A stretch of DNA of 64,000 nucleotides from Globomyces pollinis-pini (lineage: Eukaryota > Chytridiomycota > Chytridiomycetes > Rhizophydiales > Globomycetaceae), in NCBI GenBank assembly GCA_025399215.1, contig MU621107.1:57603-121602 (forward strand), read 5' to 3'. The stretch's first letter is position 1. The number at the start of each line of letters is the position of its first letter. A program made the position numbers and the translations under genes. Positions 1 to 10,875 of the stretch are shown one piece after another. The notes beneath the pieces were generated by a model, which worked only from the letters and a program-made list of their open reading frames with translations, had not been told where the DNA came from and searched no databases.

Positions 1-1827
1 ACCACAATTGAAGCGTCCTATCTCGAAATTTACAACGAAAAGATATTCGACTTACTGGACACAACAACCAGAACGGTTTATCAGAACTACAACTAATTGA
101 TATATAGAAACCGAACACTTTAGAGCTTAGGGAAACAGCAGGAAAAGAAATTGTAGTATCCGGAATCACAACTGTATCTATATCAACCATCAACGACTTT
201 AAAAAATACCATCAGTTAATATGCATATCCTAACGTTCTCAGAACAGCGTTAAATAAGCGCTCCACTGCATCTACAAATTTAAATGAGCATTCTTCCAGA
301 TCACATTTCATTTTACAACTTTTGGTTTTATATTTTTCACTCTTATTCTTTAGATAAAGACCACCTCTGAAAACAGAAAAAGTAGACTTAGTTCAAAACT
401 TCATTTGATTGATTTGGTACGCATTGATAGATTAACCACTTTGTGTTCGTAGGCAGGAAGCGAAGACAACAAAAGAACAGGTATTGCTTTGAAATTTAAT
501 TTAACTTCATGAATAGGTAAGCAACATTCACTCATTTTAAGGAAACTCTGGTGCAAGAATGAATGAAAGTTGTGCTATCAATAAATCTCTATTTGTTTTG
601 GGACAGGTAATAGTATTACTTTGATATAACATAAATAGGTTGTAGAAGGTATGCAGCATTTTATTGTTTAACGTCAAAGGTAACGACACGTTTGCTTAAT
701 TTTAGGTCTGAATAAAAACAACAGTAGGATTCCCTATCGGCAAGCTGAATTATTATTTTAATAATAGTGATTCCAAAGTCACGCGATTTTTACAGGATTC
801 ACTTGGTGGTAATGCGATTGGTCTTATGATTGCTTGCTGCTCTCCGACGGAAGTAACAGTACCACGTTTAATTTACTATTAGGAAAATTATGTTGACACA
901 TACAACACGTTAAATTTTGCTACAAAGTCTTCTCTGATTAAAAATGTGGTGCAAGTTAATGAAATCATCAGTTAATTATTGCTTTATTGATTCTATTAGT
1001 TAAGAAAGATGATACAAATTCCAGAAAAGATGCGCTAAAAGAATGGAGGTCGAAGCAGAAAAAACCATCGTTACCACCTCCGAAGCGTGCTCGAAGAAGC
1101 GATGAATCCAGAATTTCTGCAGTTTCCATTGATTCAAGTTATGAAAATGATGACAGTCGTCTGTCTGGTGAATTTTTACACTCTAAACAACTCCCGAAAA
1201 GAGTTAAGTCCAGCAACACGGAGCAAAATATGTCTATCAATTCAATGCTGCAGTTGCTGCTTCCAACACTAGCAGAGCAAGTGCAAGAGCGAATTTGTCC
1301 ACAATTAAATGATATTAATCAAAGGCTGAACAAAGTAGAGAGTAAAGCACCACTAAAGAAACAAAACACCATGTAAATTTAGTCCTTAACAATTAGTGGT
1401 TCAATATCCTCCACAGATCAACAAATGTACGCTCTTTTGTTCCATTAACTTTCAAATTAGTTTAAAGCAAAAACTACAAATTGTGAATAGGAAGCTTTTA
1501 AAAACAAGCGACAAAGAGAATACATCATTAGAGCCCTCATCATCAAACCCAAAAGCTACCAGTGAAATAAATCATGTTGACCAGTTGAAAGAATCAACCA
1601 CAAAATCCTTGCTAGAATTGATCAACAATGGAACCTTAAAAGATTTAATGAAAATGAAAATGATTGGCAAGAAACGTGCAGAAGCAATTTTGGAATCTAG
1701 AACGCTTAATGGTCAGTTTGAGACCCTATCTGATTTGAGTCGCGCAAAGCTATCTGAATCCCAAATATCAAGCATATTTAGAGTATGTATACTTAAGTTG
1801 TAACACTAGGCTAATATGGATATCTGA
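1..1827 (+). CDS. KIF22: Kinesin-10 (Kid/KIF22-type) motor protein, 5' truncated
   Basis: Plus-end-directed chromosome-arm motor, by family. The window opens inside the motor domain (ASYLEIYNEKIFDLLD). Later exons give the switch I signature (RSTASTNLNEHSSRSHF), switch II (LHLIDLAGSED) and the end of the motor (RFLQDSLGGN, then NTLNFATKSSLIKN). A basic Ser/Lys-rich tail follows at about 1000-1370. Near 1600-1780 lies a C-terminal helix-hairpin-helix (LMKMKMIGKKRAEAIL then GQFETLSDL), which is diagnostic of Kid and acts in DNA binding. The apparent stop at 1801 lies in a 27-nt GT-TAG intron (1783-1809). Splicing it gives the ending FRANMDI and a stop at 1825-1827, which matches the family better. 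The exons are separated by introns of about 30 nt. The N-terminal motor half, including the P-loop, is outside the window. Confidence 0.88.
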
Positions 1828-1902
1828 TTGTAATAATGGTGGCTTGAATTAACATGAATAAAGGACAAACAATTTATTATATAATATTAGTAAAATAGGC
1901 CT

Positions 1903-3924
1903 TCAACTTGACTGTTTTTGATAATGAACGTAACCTAGTAACTCATCCGCTGCTCGTCTCGCAGCATCCCGACCACTCAAAATTGCACCTATTGGAATAT
2001 TACCCTTCAAAACTATTTACCTTCAACAGTGCCAGGCTTGTTTAATGACATCTGTTCCCCTGCCCAGCATAGTCTTTTTGAGTCTAATCGCAAATCACGG
2101 AATGCATCTGGATTTCCACCCGCTTTCAAATATACACTTGAACCCCTACTAAAGATATCCGAGGACCAACGAGTAACAACACTTTCTATAGGTAGTGGTA
2201 ATGGCTGTTCATTGGGAAAGACCATTGCTAGTCTCATCATGATCTTATTTATAATGGAACTGTCCGGTTGCTTTTCCAAAGTTTCTGCAGCCAGACCAGA
2301 TGTATAAACAACCAAACATGGTAATTGAGTTGACGAATACATGTTTTCAACCAAGAAGAATTTTCCTCTAGATGAAAATAGACTTTCTTTCTCATTTGGA
2401 GAACTAAGTAAACCAAATTTTTCGGTATGTAATGGCCAAAAAATTCTTGGGAACACTAGGCATATCTTATTCACGACCCCCATAGCAAGCTGGTTCATAG
2501 CTATAGATTTACGTGAGGGTAGTCTTGGAATGAACTTTATGTTTTCTTCAGTTAGACTACTTAATGGAACAGCAAATATCTAAAATTAATAATCTATTTT
2601 TACTGCCACTGATCCTTCAATAATACCTCTTGAGTGAGTTACTTCTATACTGTTTTGTTTTAATTGAATACTTTCCACTCTATGCGCACAACGAATATCT
2701 ATTGGAGACAATCCATTCTCATCTATTCCATAAGCCAAAGCATGAGTTAATTGACTAAAACCCCCTGGTACAAACATTTGCGGAGTTTTAGGTTTCAATA
2801 GGCTCAAAAGAGTTGGAGATTCAATTGATAAACTATTAAGTGGAGCTCTTAATTTAAATTCAAGCTACAATAGTCAATTACGATACTTAGCATACATACC
2901 ATGCCAATATGCCAGTTTAAAAGTCTGATGTGCTCAGCTCTAAGTTTTCCAAACACTGGATTCTGCTGAATGATATTGTCTAGCAATTTTCCCACTGAAG
3001 GGAGTCCAATAGTTTCTTTATCTGATTTTCCCATCATGTCAAAGGACCGCTTATCATTTGATCGTCTTTTGTTTATATCACTTAGGAGTGTCTCGATTTT
3101 TGAATAGAGTTCTGCGAAAATTTCATCTGCTAAATTCTTTGCTGCATCGAGACTCTCATGATCCACCCGATATCCGTCTGAATCGTAGATGATTAATGAT
3201 TTTGAATCATAAATAGAAGGAACATCTTTAACTTCTATTTGAAGTTGTTGTAACATGAGATCAGTATGGGGTTCTTTCCCTATATATGATGGTCCTACTA
3301 ATTAGATGCAAATAAATAACCAAAATCTACAACTGAAGTTGTATCATTCCACTTGCTATGCAATGGAAACGTAAAGACTCTACGAGTCAATAAAAAACGT
3401 GAACCAAGTACCTTCCTCCTATTCTCTGTCTTCCTTCCAATATAATTATCCTAGGGATTTGCGCACCTGGTTGATTTTGATAAATGTTTACTAACTCTCG
3501 AGCTGCAGTTAATCCAGATAGTCCACCTGTACATAAAATTCGATTGCCAAAAACCTCCAATTATAATCACAGATTTAGTTTGATCAATACTATGTGGAAT
3601 AACAGATTTTAGGACCCCATAATTAATAAAACGAAATCGATCCAAGAAATTAAATGCAGTTATTGTTGTTTGTTCATCCAATTCATTAACGCTTAAAGAA
3701 GGAATCGTTAATGCTTTTGATTTGATGATTGAGAAAGAAGTTAATTGATTTTTGAAGTATCGATGCCAGATGGTTATGAATGAATTCCTAGCTAGTATAT
3801 AATCAGAGATCAAAGCTAAATTAGGAAAATACTCGATTTCAATGATTGATAGAGCATCAACTGGAATCATGAAAGAAGATAATATCGACTGATCGACATC
3901 TGGGGAACTATTGGTAATGGTCAT
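1903..3924 (-). CDS. LSD1: LSD1-type histone lysine demethylase (SWIRM + flavin amine oxidase)
   Basis: FAD-dependent removal of methyl groups from histone lysines, by family. From the N-terminus: a SWIRM domain (IPVDALSIIEIEYFP ... WHRYFKN ... FLDRFRFINYGVL), then the dinucleotide fold. Splicing a 28-nt intron at about 3523-3550 restores IIGGGLSGLTAAREL, followed by ILEGRQRIGGR. LLNWHIGM joins LEFKLRAPLNSLSIES over a 34-nt intron; in LSD1 this position follows the Tower insertion, but no Tower-length coiled coil is present. The substrate-side segment holds MFVPGGFSQLTHALAYG. The C-terminal FAD motif (LCWAGEQMSLNKPGTVEG) continues through a last short intron to AILSGRDAARRAADELLGY and the stop. 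The in-frame ATG at 3924 (MTITNSSPD) is taken as the start; an upstream in-frame TTG gives no better N-terminus. Convergent with the kinesin gene. Confidence 0.9.
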
Positions 3925-4062
3925 GACTTCAAAACAAAAAAGGTAAACTTTCACCAGATCTTCATGTTTCCTAAACAATTATCATGCAACTATTTTAGTA
4001 ATGAACTTTAATGTAGAAACTATAAGAAACCTTTTTAAATCCTTTAAATTTCTTTTTTATTG

Positions 4063-5213
4063 ATGACATTTTGGGAACACCAACCTGTACAGAAAGTTAG
4101 GATTCCATTGGAAATTGGTACCATTATACAACTTACAGACTTGGATTTGAAACCCCAAAATATTGAAGGATTCAATTGTACCATTCTTGATCTAAATGAT
4201 GAAGTACAATTAACTGAATTACATTTACTTTTACTGCATCACTATGTATCACATTCACAATCTGGTATCAAGTTAAATTACTCAAAAGAGTTCATAAAAT
4301 GGTATCGCTATTCATTCATTTTTAACTTGGATTTTAGGTCTCTTATGATACCTGGATATAACAAAGAATTTCATATTGCTCTGAGAGACTTGAAAACAAA
4401 TTCAATGATTGGGTTTATTGGTGGAGTTCCTATTCATTGTGAAATTTGTACTTTGAAATTAAAGATAATGTCAGTCAATTTCTTATGTCTGCATAAGAAT
4501 GTTCGAAACATTGGATTGGCACCAAAATTGATCAACCATCTTGTCTGGAAGATGAGCAGATGCAATATTCATCAAGCAATTTATACTGGTGGGAAAGAAA
4601 TTCATATGCCATTATTAGAGAGTCGGTAATATTAAACTCTAACTCTTGTAGTTATCATTATCGTACTTTAAACTCATTAGAGTACAAATCTGGTGCTTCA
4701 AAGTTGAGATCGCTCGAATTGAAAGATTGTGATCAAGTTCTACTCTTACTAACCAATTTTATGGGGAAGTACAAGTTGAAACACGTATTTTCAATTCATG
4801 ATATAATTCACTTATGCAAAGCACAAAATCATCCTAATCCATTTTTGTTTTCATATGTACAAGAAGTATATTTTGAATGCTATTAAATAGTTTAGGATGA
4901 AAACCAAGAAATTAAGAGTTTCATATCTTTCTACTCGCTACCTTTATCCGTCACATATTTTAAACCAGTGTACTTGTATTACTATGCATATACAGATAAC
5001 GAAGTAAGTAACTTATCTGATATGATTCACGATGCTATGCATTTAGCCAAGAGTCTTGGATTTGACTCATTTAATGTCTTAGATGTGATGGATACGCATT
5101 TGGTATTACAGTCATTGAAATTTCAAAAATCAGATCAGGTTTTGAAATACTTTTGCTATAATTTCCAAAGTCATATTTTGAATCCTAATCAATGTGGACT
5201 ATTGATCCCATGA
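4063..5213 (+). CDS. NMT1: Glycylpeptide N-tetradecanoyltransferase (N-myristoyltransferase)
   Basis: Transfers myristate from myristoyl-CoA to N-terminal glycine in the cytosol. The protein starts MTFWEHQPV, matching the conserved FWxTQPV opening. The acyl-CoA-binding core reads VNFLCLHKNVRNIGLAPKLI and then HQAIYTGG. A 26-nt intron (from about 4628) restores ESRYHYRTLN, equivalent to the family's CRYxHRxLN. A second, 30-nt intron near 4870-4900 restores SYVQEDENQEIKSFISFYSL. The C-terminal half includes YYYAYTDN and LGFDSFNVLDVMD. It ends CGLLIP, slightly different from the usual hydrophobic C-terminus that supplies the catalytic carboxylate. The start codon is the ATG at 4063. All expected blocks are present, so the gene looks intact. 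Confidence 0.93.
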
Positions 5214-5426
5214 AACGGTATACGTTGTATTGAAAATGAATAAATTATCCAGAATTTAAGGAAACTTTGTGTTCCCTATGGTGGTGTGGAAATTGTGCTA
5301 CGTTAATACCAGTAATCATTTGTTGTAATTAATTGATTTGAGTTTGGAAATCAAGCAATTCACATGTAACAACCATACATTAAAATTCAAAAAGAAAAAA
5401 ATATTCACGATAGTGACGACAATGTT

Positions 5427-7141
5427 TTACTGTAAACTAATGTGAACATTATGTTTAACGACGTTTCCAGCAGGAAGCTGCTGATCCAAAATTACATTGC
5501 CTGAAACTTTACCAACGACATGGGATGACCTAATGCTGCCATCAGGCGCGATTGCAGTTTTCACTTGTGACGGTTTAATATCGGCGTTAGGATATCTTTG
5601 CTTCACTTGCTCCATTCCACGATTAACAGCTCTCATTGCGGCATCTTGGGGCAATCCTCGAGCATCAACAGTGATATCGGAAGCCATCAATTTCGGATTG
5701 TTTAGAGTAGCTCGACCATCTCTGACTGCATTTTGATACTCCTTTCCAATCAATTCCTTGGCAGCTGAGTTGACCTTGATTTCCACACCTCCAGGCCCTT
5801 TGCGGTTTAATACCAAGTCACCATCAAGTAATTCGTTCACCATAAGACCTTGCTTAAATTCTTGAAGAGATTCAGCTAAATCTAAAGGAACGATGTTTCC
5901 ATGTCTAATATCATTGACATGATTGCTAAAATTGTCAACTACTTGCTGAATAACAGCCTTTTCTGCGGCAATCTGAGCAGCCTGTTCAAAAACAGAAAAT
6001 GACGGAACTCCTCCACCAGTATTACTACCAGCGTTCCCCAATTGATTAGCAAGCAATCGCGGAACAGGTGGTGCTTGGGGAATTTTCTCTGCACCTAATT
6101 GGTTCGCTCTTTGAGCAGCTTGTTCAAAAACAGAAAGCGATGGAACACCACCAGCAGCATTATTACCAGCATTGCCTAATTGGTCAGCAAGTATTCGCGG
6201 AACGGGGGGTGCCTGAGGTATGGCTCTCTCTGCCGCTAATTGGTTAGCTCTTTGGGCAGCTTGTTCAAAAACAGAAGGTGGAGGAGCTCCACTAGCAGCC
6301 TGGGCAGCATTATTTACAGCATTTGCCATTTGTTCGGTACTGAGCGGCGGAGCAGGAGGTGCTTTAGGGATTTGATTGACAAACTTTTTTCCTGCAACAT
6401 ATCCTCCCGCACCACCTAAAATTCCTCCAATTAATCCATCTCCTACCATATCACCAGCATTTATTGTTTCATTCTCTATGACTTTTCCAATCGCATTGGA
6501 TGCCATACTACTTCCAGTACCAACCGTGGCCCCGAATGCAGCGGATGCTGCAACACCTGGGTATTAATAAATGAATGAAATATAGAGTACCTAAAGGAGC
6601 AGCCGCCCCAGCTGTTGCAATGGTTACCCCAATAGCGGCAACTCCGACCGAAGCGTGTGCGGTTGCCTTTCCCATATTGATACCCAGTCTTCGTGCCTCT
6701 TCCATGTCCCCACATACGGCTGCAGCTGCGCTTTTTACACCACTACCAACGATGCTTTGTTCAGAATAATCTTCCCATCTCTGTCTAGCCATTGCAGCAT
6801 CTTGTTCAATGACGACATCTGCTAATGATTCAAAGCAAGTAGCAATTTCATGAATTACTGGAAGTGTACCAGGAAGTATTGCAGTTAAGTTTACAGCTTT
6901 AATGGTAGTTTTACCCATATTTTTGCCAAGACGATGAGCTTCCTCCATATCCCCACATATGGCTGCAGCTGCACTTTTCACACCTGATCCAATTACTGAA
7001 TTTTCTGAATAATCCACCCATGCCTTCCCCGCACCTTTTGGATCCCCAACCACTAAATGTCCCAAACTTTTAACACCAACAATTGCTTCATGAATCACTG
7101 GCAAATTTCCCTATATACTAAATAACTTATATACGTACCAT
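5427..7141 (-). CDS. Unrecognised Ala/Gly/Pro-rich protein with duplicated N-terminal module
   Basis: I do not recognise the family. Two N-terminal modules of about 80 residues repeat the pattern LPVIHE ... W-x-DYSE-x-S ... GSGVKSAAAAxCGDMEEAxR LG-x-NMGK. An Ala/Gly stretch with glycine-zipper character follows (GDGLIGGILGGAGGYVAG). Next come three Pro/Ala-rich repeats of about 43-47 residues, each with SVFEQAAQ and most with IPQAPPVPR (about 5960-6330), and a C-terminal domain of about 180 residues without recognisable motifs. A 34-nt intron near 6560-6592 joins the two parts. The best start I can build is an ATG at 7141-7139 directly followed by a 28-nt intron and then GNLPVIHE; this is tentative. 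No signal peptide is evident. The spliced product is about 550 residues. Codon and amino-acid use (Ala, Gly) differ visibly from neighbours. Confidence 0.7.
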
Positions 7142-7495
7142 CAAAAAAACATCAAGAAGTTGGTTCCGCCAGAAGTGACAAGGGTGACTGACATATTATT
7201 CAGATTTACTCAAATTTTACATGAAATGACAAGTTTAACATAAATGAGACTTAATAATAGAAGAGTGATTTCACAATGCATTCTTTGAAGAGTATATAAG
7301 TCACTACAAATATTGATTGAACACAGAATTCCTCTTCAATTAATTGAAAAGATACGTTCATCTCTTTACTTGAAGATAAAACAGCTATTGTCCAAGATAT
7401 TAAAAAAAACACTATGATGTTATATCAAATCTCTTTGAAGTGGATCTCAACTTCTAAATCTAACGATAAATTAAATTATTAACATAAAAGCTACT
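7142..7495. other. Intergenic, no gene seen
   Basis: AT-rich stretch upstream of the repeat protein and downstream of SLX4, both on the minus strand. No open frame with family resemblance was found on either strand. It presumably holds the promoter of the repeat-protein gene and the 3' end of SLX4. A possible alternative first exon of the repeat protein begins at an ATG near 7194. Confidence 0.5.
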
Positions 7496-10400
7496 CTAAC
7501 GACGGCCAATATAACTGATTCCTTGTTTGTCCAAATACTCTCTAATTGCTTTGCGAGTAACATCTCCATTTATAATCGCAATTACATCATCAATTTCAAT
7601 CGGCTGTCCACTGTAAGTAATACATTTTCTTACCTCATAGCAGAGTATCCTGCGATATAGATCATGATTACTACTTATTGACTGTTCTATCAATATTGCG
7701 GTTTGCTCCTTGGATGAAACTGGTGCTTCAATGACATTTGATTTCTTATTTTGAGTCTCCCAAATTTCGAGCAGTTTTTTAACCAAAAACTTTCGCCCAC
7801 AATTCGTTTTTAAACCAAAAGATGCAGCTATTTTCTTTTAAATAATAAGTATATCGATATATACCTTAATGTCGTTTATATCCATGTTTTGATAATCGGG
7901 GACCACCAAATTCTGTAAAACTGATCCATGCGATGATTTTTCAACTTGAGTACTTTCAATCACTGTACTTGCTAGTGATATTTGGGACGCTGATAACCCG
8001 TTATCTTTATAATCACATAGGAATTCAAGAGATTCAGTGTCCGATTCCACAACATCCTCTGATGACCTTGACTTGATATCATACTCTGGTAAACCTTCCA
8101 ATTCCAATGTGGCATCCATACCGCTAATCATGCAGTTAAGGTCTTTTTCCGAAAAAATAACATTGTGTTGGTTTTCATCATCAATGTCTTTCTCTACTTC
8201 ACTCACAGATTCACATTCATCCATAACCACAAATGGCTCGGCCACGAGCTCTTGTGAATCAGAATCTGTGCAGCTAAAGTCATTCATTCCTCTTTCAAAG
8301 TTATCATTAGCCTGAAAACCAGGAGTCGCAGTTACTTCCAAGAATGGAGTCGTAGCCTGAATTTCTAGTGAGCTGTAAACTGGACTGGAGATTAGGCTTA
8401 TTACTGGCACTGCATCTGGCTCGAAATGCGGTGATTTTTCATGGAAGGGATTCAATTCGTCTTCCGAAAGACATTCAAAATCATTTAGATTGTTTCGATC
8501 AAAACTAGGCGCACTTTGGTATGTTGCGGTGCCAAGATTTTCGGTTTCGATAAACATGTGCTGCTGAGAGACTTGAGTACGTAGATCCCCTTTTGAGGGA
8601 CTAATTGAAGGAAGAATTGAGCACCATTCATCCCCTGCTTTTATAGAATCGTCAATTTTCTTCTTAATTACAAGAGAATCCATTCCATTTTTAGGTGAGA
8701 TTTGAATATCGTCATCAGCTCCACTTATATTAAATGGGTAAATATCAATACTGGGTAAATGTGAAACCTTAAGATCCACCAATGGAGGGAAGTACTGTAT
8801 TGCATCCCCTATATATATCGAATTCTTTTGAATCTTCGGACTAGGGAGATAATCTACACAACTGAATTGAGAGAATGATAAATCAATGCAAGACTTTAAC
8901 GGTGCGATAGAAACCACGGGGTTTAGATGATAGTCTAACTGTGGTTTTGGTATAGTCATAATGTCTGTGAAGTTTGATGTATCCTTATCAGATGTATGAT
9001 CTTCTCTTGGTGCTGTATTCGATAATTCGGGAAACGGAGTAGGTTCATAATCGAATAAATCCGACAATTCTTTTGTTTGGATTGATTGAGCAATTGAGCA
9101 GTTCAGCATACTATCAATATCCTCTTTACAGTTGAGTTTCGCTGAAAAGATCCAATCGTTACTAAAGTTTGAATGTGATGAAAGAGATTTGAGGCTCTCA
9201 TCAGGACAGACTTTCAATTTTTCCAACTGATCTTTATATTGTACATCTTCATTTTCAAACTAACATTAACAGAAAGGTTTTTACCCATTTGCGATAATCT
9301 TCAATCAGAGTCATAATATTTTCCATTAGATTTATTCGCTTTTCTTTTACAACCACCAAGAACTTTTCTGAAACTTTTTGCATTTCTTTACTAGGGGAGT
9401 GTACGATAGAAACATCTCGGGGTAGAGTGCATTCTTTATAGGGTGTGACCACACTGCAATCCGGTATTTGATATCCTTGCACAGTGCCTAGTTCCCAAAG
9501 CGAAGGGTTGTTATTGACAGATAATTCTGGATTTCCTCCAATAAACCGTATTGTTTTTTTAAACGGTGTAGTGAATTCATGACTATTATCGTTTGATTTT
9601 ATTTCAGATAGCGTCGTATGGTCCAATATCAAATTTTGTCTTTCCTTGAATACTGCTTTCGCATCATTTATTGGGAGAAGGCTGGTTTTTATCAACTTCT
9701 TCGATTTCTTTTTGGTAACTTTTATAGGTTTCAATAGATCAAAAGCATTTCGATGCGGTTTTGCAACAGAGGAATCAATTACATTTGGCAATTCTTCGAC
9801 TTGAGAAAGATTGGGTACTATTTTTGGTGTAGTAGGTAAAGATTGAGATTGATTAAACTGAAAGGAAACATCTTTCAAATATTCAACTAGTGACTCCAAA
9901 GGTAAATCGTGACAATCAAAGCAGATTTTTAAATGCTCCAATTTAACATTTCCAATAGTAATTCTTGACCATGATAATTTACAAACTGGACATGATTCTA
10001 ACACTTCCACGTTATTAACCACCTTATTAACTAACACCTTGGAGAAAGTTTTTGTTGCAGGTTCCGACTCAAAGCAGCTATCAATGCATAGCAGAATATG
10101 TTTTTGTTGTTTTTCTTTTGAATATCGGGTCAATATCTTTTTATTGACGTTATTCTTAAATTTCATACCACAAATACCACATTTTGAAGGAGTTCGTGGT
10201 TTTCGAATAGACGTATCTGTGAGAGGTCTTATAAGTTCAAAATTTGTATTTACTGATGCTTTTGAAGTTGTATTTCGAATCTTACAATCTATATGAGGAG
10301 TCCTTGGAAGATTTGCAAGCAAATGGGTATCGATAGTATCTTTGTCGTTGTTTATGATGGTAGTTTCTTTTGGTTGTTCAGGAATGTTTAAGATGTCGCT

Positions 10401-10794
10401 CATTACTTCAAAATGACGAGGTTTAACAGACAACGGATCAGATTTAAATTCCAAGAATGATTTTTTTGTAGTTTTAAAGAATGATTTAACTGATTGAGGG
10501 GTGATAGAAAATCCGGCATTTCTAACTTCGTCCGATTGATTTAATACAGTGCTGATATCATTCCATACAACCGAAGGCACTGTTTTACCTTGAAAATAAC
10601 TAGAAAAGCTGTCTTTGATTATTCTTAATACTAAAGTCTCTAAATGGTTAATGGTGTTGATTACCAATTGATGGTTGTTTCGACCACATAAATCTAAAGT
10701 GAGAGGAGGTCGTCTCTAAGAATAAATTGACTTGGTTTATCTAACCTTTCTTTCTAATTTGTTTTGCTGCTACCGTTTCAAACTCAATCACCAT
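7496..10794 (-). CDS. SLX4: SLX4-like structure-specific endonuclease scaffold
   Basis: Scaffold that activates the SLX1 nuclease for branched-DNA repair. The N-terminal part has two UBZ-like zinc fingers: CGICGMKF ... HILLC and CPVCKLSW ... HLKIC, at about 10.2-9.9 kb. A long, low-complexity acidic Ser/Asp-rich middle follows. The C-terminus carries the SLX1-binding (SLX4 CCD) pattern: IKKIAASFGLKTN, then RKFLVKKLLEIWE, then LYRRILCYEV ... IREYLDKQGISYI. Three exons are joined by short introns: about 25 nt near 9260-9285 (restoring YRKWFENEDV) and about 30 nt near 7815-7850 with an AAAG acceptor. The first exon is uncertain. An ATG at 10794 can be spliced in phase to reach RRPPLTLDLCGRN, but it uses a weak donor. 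The two fingers plus the CCD make SLX4 likely, though I cannot align it. Confidence 0.75.
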
Positions 10795-10875
10795 TCAATG
10801 TCCAGAAAAAATTGTACAACTCACAAAGATCAGATTTACTTCAAATATTACAAAACCAACTTCAAAGGTATTTTA

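Noticed and set aside
1..1000. Kinesin pseudogene, suggested by many stops
   Set aside because: All stops fall in segments of about 30 nt with GT-AG ends, and the motor motifs join in frame once these are removed.
1783..1809. Kinesin ending at the stop at 1801-1803
   Set aside because: The stop lies within a good 27-nt intron. The spliced end FRANM matches the Kid C-terminus better.
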